A stretch of 64,000 nucleotides of DNA, from NCBI GenBank assembly GCA_963797015.1, contig CAWCNV010000001.1, forward strand, positions 248,001-312,000, given 5' to 3'. The notes below the pieces were generated by a model that did no database searches, was not told where the DNA came from, and worked only from the letters and a program-made list of their open reading frames with translations. This document shows, one piece after another, positions 53,276 to 61,857 of this stretch (within the stretch, counting starts at the first letter, position 1; each line of letters opens with the position of its first letter). The position numbers were made by a program, and so were the translations under genes. Origin of the DNA: JBBPZA01 sp963797015 (GTDB lineage: Bacteria; Actinomycetota; Thermoleophilia; Solirubrobacterales; Solirubrobacteraceae).

Positions 53276-53566
53276 ATGCCAGGATTGCTTCGCGGTGTTG
53301 CCCGCACCGCAGTGGTCGCCGGGACCGCCAGCACCGTCGCTGGCCGCGTGCACCGCCGCCAGGAGCAGAAGTGGGCCGCCCAGGATGCCCAGGCCGCCCC
53401 GCAGCAGGGCTACGCCGAGCCGCAGCAGGCCTACGCGCAGCCGCAGGCCGCTCCGCCGGCCGACGACCGCATCCAGAAGCTCAAGGACCTCGGCGCGCTC
53501 AAGGAGCAAGGGGTCCTGACCGACGCGGAGTTCGAAGCCGAGAAGGCCCGCATCCTGGGGGGCTGA
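53276..53566 (+). CDS. SHOCT domain protein
   Basis: A 96-residue protein. The N-terminal helix (LLRGVARTAVVAGTASTVAGRV) precedes a Gln/Ala/Pro-rich linker with short QQGYAEPQQAYAQPQ repeats (about residues 43-60). A C-terminal SHOCT domain ends it: IQKLKDLGALKEQGVLTDAE (about 66-85) and FEAEKARIL. SHOCT is a short oligomerisation or targeting helix. The paralogue at 54737 has the same three-part layout. Probably co-transcribed with DUF6325. Confidence 0.88.
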   Translation: MPGLLRGVARTAVVAGTASTVAGRVHRRQEQKWAAQDAQAAPQQGYAEPQQAYAQPQAAPPADDRIQKLKDLGALKEQGVLTDAEFEAEKARILGG

Positions 53567-53570
53567 GCGG

Positions 53571-53587
53571 CCGGCGTCAGCCGCCGG
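53571..53587. terminator. Short hairpin after the SHOCT gene
   Basis: CCGGCG (53571-53576) and CGCCGG (53582-53587) pair around a five-base loop, starting 5 nt after the SHOCT stop. There is no T-run, so terminator function is a guess based on position. Confidence 0.35.
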
Positions 53588-53692
53588 TGAGCCCGACCAT
53601 GCGGTCGCCGAGGCGGCCGCCTGCGGGTGCGCGCTCGTCCTCTCCGGAAATGGCGGTCCGTGGTTGGAGCGGGAGCGCCGGAACCCGCGTGG

Positions 53693-54687
53693 CTACCGGC
53701 GGCCGGCGACGACGGCGGTCGCGATGACGAGTGAGAGCGCGACGAGCGCGCCCAGCGCCCCGAGCCAGTTGATCCCGGTGGACTGCCGGTAGTGGTCGAC
53801 CACCGCGATGAAGCCGATCGGGATCGCGATGGAGAGCACGAGCGCCACTACGCGGAGTACCTGCCGGCGGTCGTGGCCTCGATCGGTCGCGCGCTCGGCG
53901 TCCCGGATCGCCTCGCGCGTGCTGTCCGCCTCACCGTCGTAGAAGAGCAGGACCCGCCGACCCAACTGTCGCGTATGGCTCTCGCACGCCCACGCCATCG
54001 CGATCATGAAGGTGACCGGTAACACCCACGTGGTGAGCCACACCACGCCCCCGATCGCCATGCCGGCAGCGGCCTTGAGCCTAGGGTGCGCGACGTCGGG
54101 TTGGCCGTCGTCGGCTTCCTGCGTGGAGGGCGAGAGGAAGCCGCCGAAGACGAGAAGCGCGTAGACGCTGCGCACCCAGACGCGCAGGGGGCGGCGGCTG
54201 GTCGGCTTCGCCGGGGACGGCGCGTCGCGCACTTTCTTGAGCGCCGCGTCGGCCTGCTCGGGCGTCGGGTGGACACCGCGCAGCGCGAGCATCTCGGCTG
54301 TCGTGGTCAGGGCGGCGGGGTCGCGCCCGTAGAGCGCCGCCGTGCGTAGGCCCATGCGCCCCTCCTGCCACAGATAGGCCGCGTAGCCGGGAACGAGCGC
54401 GATGAAGAACGGCGTCCCAGCCACCGCGCCGTCGATCCGGGCAACGTGCGCCGACTGCGTGCGGAGGTCGTCGGCGATCTTGACGCGAGCGTGTCGGGAT
54501 TGGCGTTCGCCGTCGTCTGCGCCCACTCGCGGGACGGCTCGGCCAGTTGCTGAGCCGCGTACAGCGCCAAGCGCTCGGTCACGTGCTCGGGGTCGCGGTA
54601 GACCAGGCGGACGAAGTCGCGGGTGCCGCCGACCGCGCGCGAGAGGAGGCCGCGGGGCCGTTCGCTCGCGCTCTCAGGCGTCGCCAT
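53693..54687 (-). pseudogene. Hypothetical membrane protein, one frameshift
   Basis: From ATG 54687 the frame reads MATPESASERPRGLLSRAVG, then RDFVRLVYRDPEHVTERLALYAA, and breaks near 54485. The next frame continues VKIADDLRTQSAHVARIDGA, GTPFFIALVPGYAAYLWQEG and AALYGRDPAALTTTAEMLAL, then two pairs of hydrophobic helices, to the stop at 53693. Joined, it is about 330 residues with two or three membrane regions. The family is one seen in actinobacteria but without a known role. One base lost or gained explains the break. Confidence 0.65.
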
Positions 54688-54736
54688 CGCTCCGGTCGGA
54701 GGCGCCGCGGCCGGCCTCGAGGCGATTTCAGCCGGC

Positions 54737-55017
54737 TCAGCCGTTTAGCAGCTTCGCTTTCTCGCGCTCGAACTCCTCGTCTGTGAGCACGCTCTGGTCG
54801 TGAAGCTCGCCGAGCTCTTTGAGCTGTTGCATCGCTTCGGTACTGAGTCCACCCTTCTCGGCGGGCTGCGCTGGGCGGGCTCGCCGGACGCAGCCTGCTC
54901 CGTGCCGGAAGGCTGCTGCTGCTCTGCGTCGCGTGCGTCTTTGCGCTTCTTCGCCGCCATGGCGGCTCCGCCGATCGCGGCGATGCGTCGTCTGCGCTGG
55001 CGTCTGTCTCGTCCCAT
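54737..55017 (-). pseudogene. Second SHOCT protein, one frameshift
   Basis: The N-terminal frame (ATG 55017 or 55023) gives MGRDRRQRRRRIAAIGGAAM. Near 54868 the frame shifts, and the second frame gives EKGGLSTEAMQQLKELGELH, DQSVLTDEEFEREKAKLLNG, a clear SHOCT domain, ending at 54737. The joined product of about 93 residues parallels the intact SHOCT protein at 53276 in size and C-terminus. Confidence 0.7.
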
Positions 55018-55130
55018 CGTCATCCTCTCCTCGACTCGATCGACTCGATCGTAAGCTGTCCGCTGCTCCGGGGGTAGGCGCGAGCCGTCCAACCCTAACC
55101 GCGCCCCGACGTTCGCTCCAGGCAGGGCCG

Positions 55131-55598
55131 TTGGAGGTTGCTGTTGGCACCGGCATCGCGGATGCCGAGGCCGACTACGAGGCCGTGTTCGACCTCCACG
55201 CGGCGGGAGCGATCGGGACCTTCGACTCGGCGGGATCCGCAAGGAAGCTGACGGAAGGTCCGGGTCACGAAGACCGAGAAGCCGGCCCAGCACGGCGCTT
55301 GGACTGGGGCCGGCGTCGGAGCCTTGGTCGGGCTCGCGTTCCCGCCCGCGATCATCGGCAGTGCGATCGTGGGCGCCGGTGCCGGCGGCCTGGCCGGGCA
55401 CCTGTCGCGTGGGATCCCGCGCGACGATCTCCAGGCGGGAACCGCCGCTGTGATCGTAATCGGCGAGTCCAAGATCGAGGAGCAGCTCGAGAAGGCGGCG
55501 ACGCGCGCCAACAAGCTGATCGAGAAGCAGGTTGATGCCGATGCCGAGCAGAGCTCAGGCGCGAGATCGACGCGGCGGCACGAGAGGACGCGAAGTAG
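55131..55598 (+). pseudogene. Broken DUF1269-family protein gene
   Basis: Three frames are needed to read it. The first, from TTG 55131, gives LEVAVGTGIADAEADYEAVF and DLHAAGAIGTFDSA. After about 55250 the second gives KVRVTKTEKPAQHGAWTGAG, VGALVGLAFPPAIIGSAIVG and GAGGLAGHLSRGIPRDDL. This is the Gly-rich double-hydrophobic segment typical of DUF1269 membrane proteins, followed by a short deletion and EQLEKAATRANKLIEKQVDA. The third frame gives ELRREIDAAAREDAK to the stop at 55598. Function of the family is unknown. Confidence 0.65.
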
Positions 55599-55655
55599 GC
55601 CTTACGCTTCGGCGCTCCGCGCGATCAGCCGCCCCGGCCTAGCATCGTTGCACCC

Positions 55656-55915
55656 GTGGCCTCGTTGGCGAGCGTGGGTTGCGGCGATGGGATCTTCGGT
55701 GCCGGCACCGCGCTGTTCATGGTCGTCGTCTACGTGCCAGCGACCGATCCCGCGGTGGCGCGAGCGTCTTGGAGCGGCGGCTGGCTGGCCTACAACACCG
55801 CGGGATTCGGGTTCAGCGCTTGGATCGCATGGTCGCCGTCGCCCCGCTGAGACACCGAGTGCTGCCGGCATGGACGGCGTGGCTCGGGGTGCCCGTGGCG
55901 CTGACTCGTGACCGC
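55656..55915 (+). pseudogene. Truncated copy of the six-helix membrane protein encoded at 61858
   Basis: The frame ASLASVGCGDGIFGAGTALF, MVVVYVPATDPAVARASWSG, GWLAYNTAGFGFSAWIAW matches residues about 93-150 of the protein at 61858. After a frameshift LRHRVLPAWTAWLGVPVAL continues the match. A 45-base stretch (55775-55819) is identical to 62244-62288. The N-terminal half is missing. It is a partial duplicate or decayed paralogue. Confidence 0.75.
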
Positions 55916-55991
55916 GGGCGACCGCCGTCCCTGGCACGCGAGACGGCCCGCCGAGGCGGGCCGTCTGCGCGGGGTCGCGCGGCGCGCTCGG

Positions 55992-57521
55992 CTAGGACGC
56001 GCAGGCGGTCCCGTCGGGCGCGTGGCCGGTGCCATCGCAGGGCTGGACGGGTGGCGGCTGCCAGCCCGAGCCATCGAGCACGCCGAAGACGGCGCGGTCG
56101 AGGTCGTAGAGGCGCCAGACCAGACGGAATCCGAGTCCGGGCCCGGGCGCGGGCAGCCAGTTGCGCGCCAGCGCCGGGTTCGGACGGCTTGTCGTGCTGC
56201 ACGTAGATGTCGATCGAGCCGTCGCGGTTGGTGCGCAGTTGCGACCGGTTGTTGATCGTCGTAGCGGTTCAACGGGTTGGGGACGAAGAACGAGTTGGTG
56301 TCGTACATCGTCAGCGACCAGAACGCCTTGACCGGGATCGGCAGGTTGCTCTTGGGGATGTGCAGGACGTACCGCTTCGATCCTGTGAGCGGCGCCTTGG
56401 TGTCGTCGACCAGCGCGACCGGGTAGGTCGCGATGCTCGCCCGCTGACCGCCGACGCCGAGTTTGTCGCCGATCGCGCGCAGGGTGTAGTTCGTGCCCCA
56501 CGCGCCGAGATCTGTGATCGAGGTAGCCATTGTGCTTGGCGAACTCCTGGAAGTAGAGCCCGAGCGCGGCGGACGTGCACCTTGCTCGGACCTTGGGTGA
56601 CCGCGTCGCGCAGGCCGCGGAGCGTGTCTGCGCTCAGGTGGGCTTTCGCGGGACTGAGCCCTGGCCCGATGCCGACCGTCTTGAGCTGCGCGAGCAGCGG
56701 CTCGATCGGCTGCCGGGGCCGGGAACTGCGCATCTCCTTGCCCAGCGCGGCATAGAACGCGAGTGGATCCTGGCCGGGCTGGGTGCCGGGAATCGTCGCC
56801 TCGGTCGACTTGGTGATGATCTTCCTGGGCGGTGCGCGGCTTGTAACGCGGTGCCGAACTTCGACAGCGGCGTGATGGAGTACTCGTCCTGGATCCGGTG
56901 CAGCTTGCGGAGGTCCTGCGGGCCGCGGAGGTACGTGCGCCCGACGACCCAGACGCGGTCATAGCGCGAGTTGACCCGGGTCACGCCGCGCGGGAGCTTG
57001 CCCTTGAAGCGCGGGCCGACGACGGCCCAGTCGCCGCCGCGGGTGACGTTGAAGTCGCCTGCGCCCATCTTCAGATGGGCCGAGGTGATGTTGAAGAAAT
57101 TGTTCGTCCACGGGTCGACGAGCTCGAAGCTCCCAGAAGCGGTTTTTGATGGGTGGGGCGTGTAGCACCAGTGGTTGCTTGCGCAGGTCGAGCCAGGCGA
57201 GCGAGTAGGGGGTGTCGTTGTTGGGCGCGTTCACGGTGTCGCTGGTTGGCGTTCGCGACATTGCGAATGTTGCAGAACCTGTTCACCGGGACCGTGGCCG
57301 GTGACGGGATCGCAGACCGTGACGCTCGTGCTGGTCTTGAAGATGCGCTCGGTGTCGAGCAGCGGGACGCCGTACTGGTAGGCCTGCGTGCCGAGCGTCA
57401 GGCCGGTGTCGTAGTCGGACGTCGGATCGGCGGATGCGACGGCCGCAGTGGAGGCCAGCGCTGCGCATGCGAGCGCAACGCCGGCCGCCAGTCGGCGAGG
57501 TCGCGCGGTGAGTCTCTTCAT
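55992..57521 (-). pseudogene. DUF1254 domain exported protein, multiply frameshifted
   Basis: Starts at ATG 57521 with a good AGGAGG site and a signal peptide (RRLAAGVALACAALASTAAVASA). Next comes DYDTGLTLGTQAYQYGVPLL, then pieces in changing frames: NAPNNDTPYSLAWLDLRKQP; GDFNVTRGGDWAVVGPRFKG; NSRYDRVWVVGRTYLRGPQD; NYTLRAIGDKLGVGGQRASI; HIPKSNLPIPVKAFWSLTMY; NPALARNWLPAPGPGLGFRL, ending at 55992. These are the DUF1254 N-terminal and DUF1214 C-terminal parts of one protein of about 500 residues. At least six breaks. Either a decayed gene or a badly read stretch. Confidence 0.75.
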
Positions 57522-57630
57522 GACGGATGAACCTCCTGGGGCGTGGTGAGCACAGACCGGAAGCTACGTCGGCATCGCCGGTGCTTGCTCGTTGCGTGCC
57601 AACGATCGCTGCGGCCGCGCTTGTGGGATT

Positions 57631-57640
57631 GCGACAAACG
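57631..57640 (+). promoter_or_regulatory. GCGACAAACG element upstream of the SnoaL-like gene
   Basis: A copy of the GCGACAARCG word that also occurs three times in the PucR/cupin intergenic region (about 59692, 59764 and 59796). Here it lies 98 nt upstream of the SnoaL-like start. It may be a half-site for the PucR-type regulator; this is inference from position and repetition only. Confidence 0.35.
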
Positions 57641-57737
57641 GCCCCGCAGGCGTAGAGTCGGCCGATGGAATGTGGACCGGAGCTCGAGCTGGAGGTCCTT
57701 CGCGTAGGGCGTGGCCTCGGAGGAGGGAGGAGCAGAG

Positions 57738-58337
57738 ATGGGACGCTTTGACATCACGCAGACCAATGCCGCTGTGGAGCGGTTGATCGAAACCACAGAG
57801 GACCCGCGGCACCTGTTTCTGCTGTGCGCCTACAACCGGCACCGCTATCTCGAGATGTCCGGTCGCTACAAGGAGATCTTCGTCCCGGAGATGACCGTCG
57901 AGCACCCGATCTATCACTTCCAAGTGTTCGGTATGAACGTCAAGCTGGACGGGCGCGAGCAGGTCGAGGCCGTGTACCGCGAATGGACCCGGACCGGGCA
58001 GTGCGTGTTCTATACCGGTGGGGACGAGCGGCTGGCCGTCGGCGACAACACGATTTGCGCGACTGCCACGATCTATCAGCAGACGCCGGGCGCGGTGCTC
58101 GCCGCGACGGGCGTAGATGTCGACCCCGAAGCGATGTACCTCGTCGGGAACGTCGAGCACATGATCTGGCCCTACGACGACCGCGGGCGGCTGCTAGGCG
58201 AGGACGTGTGGGAGATCGACGAGTCGAGGCGAGAGCTGATCAAGCTCAGCCCTGACGAGGTGCTCACGCCGCAGGAGTCGGCCGAGCTGCTCGAGCCGCT
58301 GATCAAACCGCTGCCGGCGTTCGACGCGATTGCTTGA
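57738..58337 (+). CDS. SnoaL-like (NTF2-fold) protein
   Basis: A 199-residue protein with the cone-shaped NTF2/SnoaL fold pattern: ERLIETTEDPRHLFLLCAYN, EHPIYHFQVFGMNVKLDGRE and VYREWTRTGQCVFYTGGDER, then NVEHMIWPYDDRGRLLGEDV. Members act as isomerases, cyclases or small-ligand binders, often in polyketide or steroid degradation; the substrate is not known. ATG 57738 is chosen for its very strong site AGGAGGGAGGAG. Together with the PucR regulator and cupin genes it may form a small catabolic cluster. Confidence 0.75.
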   Translation: MGRFDITQTNAAVERLIETTEDPRHLFLLCAYNRHRYLEMSGRYKEIFVPEMTVEHPIYHFQVFGMNVKLDGREQVEAVYREWTRTGQCVFYTGGDERLAVGDNTICATATIYQQTPGAVLAATGVDVDPEAMYLVGNVEHMIWPYDDRGRLLGEDVWEIDESRRELIKLSPDEVLTPQESAELLEPLIKPLPAFDAIA

Positions 58338-58375
58338 ACGGTCGGTCCGTGGCCGGTCGATGAAACGTGTCTCTG

Positions 58376-59650
58376 TCAGCTGGTGTGACCGCCGACGAGA
58401 TGCGCAAGTGCGAGCGCAACGCGCAGCTCGAGCGTGCGCTGATCGACGCTCCGCCCGAGAATCTCCTCCGCCTGCTTGATTCTGTAGCTGACGGTGTTCT
58501 CGTGGATGCCGAGCCGCTTGGCGGCGCGGCTGCGGCTGGCGTGCTCGTCGAGATAGGTGCGCAGCGTTGCGGTGAGCCTGGTGGTGAGATCGTCGTCGGC
58601 GGCCAGGCCTCGGAGCTCGCGCCGCACGAATGTGCCGGCCTGGTCCAGGTCGGCGGTCGCGATTGCAGTGAGCGCTACGCGCGCGTAGCGGGTGATCGTG
58701 CCCGGCGGCCGGACGGCGAGCTCCGCGACGCGGCGGGCCTCTACCGCCTCGTTGTGGCTCTGCCGAAATCCAGCGATTCCGTACGCGGGCTCGCCGATCG
58801 CGATCCGAACCCCCGGCGCGGCTTCCATGTCGAAGCGGAGGTCATCCAACTGGCGGGACGAGAGAGCGTCGTGAGTACCCATCCAGGTGGCGATCGACAG
58901 GATGCCGAGCGGCTGGAAGAGCGCGCGCGTGACACCGAGACGATCACGGATCGCCGCGATTGCGGCTTCCATCGCGGCGTGGGTGTCGCGCCCCTCTTCG
59001 TGCGCTCGCAGCCACGCGATCACAGCGGTGTGGTGACGATCGAGCTCGTACCCCAAGCGCCGACCTGCCAGCGCGGCGTCGATCGGTGCGCCGGCCAGGA
59101 TCGTGTCGATCGTCTCGGCGCGGGTGGCCGCCGTGCTCCGCGCCCAGCGCTCTCGCTCAGCGCTGTAGAAATCCTCGGCGAGACACAACGCCTCATCGAC
59201 GTACGCGAACAGCCACGCCGAGCAGAGCTCGGTCGCGAGCGCTCGCTGATCCAAATCGTGCGCCTCCGCGGCGATCAGGGCCGCGACCCTCTCCCAGGCC
59301 GCCGCGTGCCCGAGCCGGTAGCTGCGTATCAACGTCGTCAGCGGGATGCCGCGGTGGGCGCTTTCCTGCGCATAGGCGAGCGTCGGTGCCCCGAGGCTGG
59401 CATCGGCGGGATCCGCCCCTTGCTCGAGGATCTGCGCGAAGCCCAGGATGCTCGCCTCGGTGCTCGCACGGTTGGACTCGAACGACTCACTGTCGCGCAG
59501 CAGCTCGGGAAGCAGTTCGCCGATCGCCCCGACCACCTCGACTGACATCGCGCCCGCCCGGGTTGCGAGCTTGGCGGCAACGGGCCTCAGCACCTGATCC
59601 CAGGCCAGGCGCTGCGCTCCACCCTGCGCCCTGCTCCACTCAGGCTCCAT
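58376..59650 (-). CDS. PucR/CdaR-family transcriptional regulator
   Basis: A 424-residue regulator. The N-terminal about 165 residues form a helical sensing domain (RPVAAKLATRAGAMSVEVVG). The middle is a GGDEF-like CdaR region (TRAETIDTILAGAPIDAALA; RLGYELDRHHTAVIAWLRAH). The C-terminus carries the PucR helix-turn-helix: LTATLRTYLDEHASRSRAAK, RLGIHENTVSYRIKQAEEIL and LRVALALAHLV. ATG 59650. It is divergent from the cupin gene with 215 bp between, which contains a perfect inverted repeat and repeated GCGACAARCG words, so it probably controls the cupin and SnoaL-like genes. Confidence 0.9.
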   Translation of the reverse strand: MEPEWSRAQGGAQRLAWDQVLRPVAAKLATRAGAMSVEVVGAIGELLPELLRDSESFESNRASTEASILGFAQILEQGADPADASLGAPTLAYAQESAHRGIPLTTLIRSYRLGHAAAWERVAALIAAEAHDLDQRALATELCSAWLFAYVDEALCLAEDFYSAERERWARSTAATRAETIDTILAGAPIDAALAGRRLGYELDRHHTAVIAWLRAHEEGRDTHAAMEAAIAAIRDRLGVTRALFQPLGILSIATWMGTHDALSSRQLDDLRFDMEAAPGVRIAIGEPAYGIAGFRQSHNEAVEARRVAELAVRPPGTITRYARVALTAIATADLDQAGTFVRRELRGLAADDDLTTRLTATLRTYLDEHASRSRAAKRLGIHENTVSYRIKQAEEILGRSVDQRTLELRVALALAHLVGGHTS

Positions 59651-59691
59651 GCGCGCAACCGTACCGGCGCAGGCCAGCGATTCGTCGCCGT

Positions 59692-59806
59692 GCGACAAGC
59701 GCCAGGCGGTCGCCGAAGCGCGACGCCGTGGGCCGCTCGGACGGGTGTGATCCGAGCGGCGATCCGACAAACAGCCCGGACGCGGTTGGCGCTCCGCGAC
59801 AAGCGC
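59692..59806. promoter_or_regulatory. Divergent control region: perfect inverted repeat plus three GCGACAAGCG-like words
   Basis: GCCGCTCGGA (59732-59741) and TCCGAGCGGC (59751-59760) are exact reverse complements, ten bases each, with a nine-base gap. Around them lie GCGACAAGC (59692-59700), CGACAAACA (59765-59773) and GCGACAAGCG (59796-59805). The region separates a PucR-type regulator from a cupin gene. The inverted repeat is a candidate operator, and the direct words may be activator sites. Confidence 0.6.
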
Positions 59807-59865
59807 GAGCGCTCCGCTTTCGCCACCGTCTGAAACCGTCAAGTCGACATCCGAGAGGAGCAGCG

Positions 59866-60345
59866 ATGAGCAACATCGCCGAAGTCATGCCCGTACCCAC
59901 CAAGAGCATCGACGGCAACGACATCCCGTGGGTGCCGTTCGCGCCCTACTCGGACGAGGTGTCCCTCAAGTACCACCACATCGACCCGGTGCACGGGGAG
60001 ATCCTCGTCTCGATGCGGTTCCCCGCCGGCCTGCGGCTGCCGACCCACTACCACACCGGGATCGTGATCGCTCACACGATCAGGGGCGCGTGGCGCTACC
60101 TCGAGCACGACTGGGTCTCCCGCGCGGGCGGCACCGTGTACGAGACCGCCGGGTCCGCGCACACCCCCGAGAGCTGCGGCGAGGAGGAGGCCGAGGTGTT
60201 CTTCGTGATCGTCGGCGAGCTGCTGTTCCTCGACGAACACGGGACCGTCGTCGCGCGCGAGAACCATCTCACCTCGATGGAGCGCTACCTCGCCTACTGC
60301 CGTGAGCACGGGATCGAGCCGCGGGACCTGACCGAGTACCGCTGA
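59866..60345 (+). CDS. Cupin-domain protein (2,4'-dihydroxyacetophenone-dioxygenase-like)
   Basis: A 159-residue single cupin. The metal-binding motif is RLPTHYHTGIVIAHTIRGAW, with an HxH pair (about residues 63-65). The second cupin motif is ETAGSAHTPESCGEEEAEVF (about 102-121). The shape recalls ChrR-like cupins and 2,4'-dihydroxyacetophenone dioxygenase, which cleaves aromatic ketones; the substrate is unproven. ATG 59866 has GAGAGGAG upstream. The stop overlaps the next gene (TGATG). Under the divergent PucR regulator by position. Confidence 0.82.
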   Translation: MSNIAEVMPVPTKSIDGNDIPWVPFAPYSDEVSLKYHHIDPVHGEILVSMRFPAGLRLPTHYHTGIVIAHTIRGAWRYLEHDWVSRAGGTVYETAGSAHTPESCGEEEAEVFFVIVGELLFLDEHGTVVARENHLTSMERYLAYCREHGIEPRDLTEYR

Positions 60346-61842
60346 TGAGCGCTTCGCCCGTGTCCTCATCGAGCCCCCACCTGTCCCGAGCGACGCCGCT
60401 GGCGGGCCGTGATCGTGCTCTTGGGCCGCCGCTGGCCCAGGTGGCGTTCTCGGTCGTCGATCTGGCGGCGACCGAGCGGTGGTTCCGCGAGGGGCTGGGG
60501 TTCCGGCCGGCGGGCGGCTCGCGCCGCAGGATGCGCGGTCCGCTCGCGTCATCGGTGCAGGGCCTTCCTCGCGCCGCCTCGACGTGCTGGTGGATGGTGG
60601 ACCGCAACGAGTTCTTCCAGCTCGAGCTGTTCCAGTTCGAGCGGCCGCTGGCGCGGCTGATGGCGCACGACTTCAGGCCGTGCGACATCGGGAACACGCG
60701 GATCGGCGTCTGGGTGGCCGACTTCGATCAGGCGCTGACACGACTGGGGCGCCTTGGCTCACCCCCGCTCAGCGACCCGATGGGCTCTGCCGGGGCGCGT
60801 CGCGTCTGCGTGCGCAATCCCGACGGAGTGTACGTCGAGATCATGGAGGACGACCCGCTTTCGGGTACCGGATTCGCGCCGAGCAGATCTGCATGTCCGT
60901 CGCTGCGCGCTCGGTCACGCTTTCAATCCCGGACCTCGCGCGGTCCGAAGCCTTCTTCTCCCGCGGACTCGGCCTGCAGCGTTCTGGTGCCTCGCTGCGC
61001 GTCCCTGAGCACGAGGCGCTGTGGGGGCTGGCCGGCGCACAGACGGGCAGCAGCGTGTCACCGCCGGCAGCGTCCTCGTAGAGCTCGTGCAGTACCTCGA
61101 TCCGGTCGGGCGGCCGCGCCCGCCGGCTACCGGATCTCGGATCAGGGCATCCTCAACATCGCCTTCGGCGCTCGGAGCAGGCGTGATCACGGCAAGCTCT
61201 ACCGTCGCGCACGCGCTGCCGGGGGGCGGGAGAACTGCAGGCCGATTCACATGCCCGGCGCGGGCGGCGTGTACGTGAACGACCGGACCGGTTCTCGGTA
61301 GAGCTCCTGTGGATGTCCCCGGGTTCTGACAAGCGCTGGGGATTCACGCCGCGGCCAGCCAGCAAGCGGCCACGGGCAGACACGCACTCACTCGAGCGGA
61401 CGGTGTACGTCGCTGCGCCGGCGCAGACTACGTGGGACGTGATCGCAGACCACGAGAATATGCCCAAGTGGGTCGGTCTCGCCGCCGTGCACCGGACCGT
61501 CGACGGTGCACCGGGTCTAGATGGTCGCGGGTCTGAACGGCTACTGGAGCTTCCCGGCGCAAGCGTTACGGAACAGGTGCTGGCCTACGAGCCACCGATG
61601 TCGTACCGGTACCGCGTGACGCAGGGAGCTCCGTTCATCTGCCACCAGGGCGAGATCCGGCTGCGAGCAGACGGCGATCGGACCGCGGTCACCTGGAGCA
61701 TCCGCTTCCGCCCGAAGCGCCCGGAACCGGCCGCCCGCTGGCGATCCTGCTGTCCTGGCTACTCGGACGCGTGCTGCGCTCAGGCCTCAAGCCGCACGCC
61801 GAAGCCCTTGCGCGGCGCGGCGAACCATCTTCAATGCGATGA
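60345..61842 (+). pseudogene. VOC-VOC-SRPBCC fusion protein, multiply frameshifted
   Basis: Starts at ATG 60345 overlapping the cupin stop. First part: a complete glyoxalase/VOC domain (PPLAQVAFSVVDLAATERWF; NPDGVYVEIMEDDP). After about 60880 a second VOC domain appears in another frame (ARSVTLSIPDLARSEAFFSR; GSVLVELVQYLDPVGRPRPP; GYRISDQGILNIAFGAR). From about 61300 an SRPBCC/polyketide-cyclase domain follows (LERTVYVAAPAQTTWDVIAD; ENMPKWVGLAAVHRTVDGA; REIRLRADGDRT-type end), with a last shift near 61710 and a stop at 61842. At least five breaks. Intact it would be about 490 residues and bind a hydrophobic or aromatic ligand. Confidence 0.7.
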
Positions 61843-61857
61843 GCAGGGTGGTGTGGG

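Noticed and set aside
57592..57786. Small open frame upstream of and overlapping the SnoaL-like gene
   Set aside because: No ribosome-binding site, no recognisable motif, and it overlaps the better-supported start at 57738.
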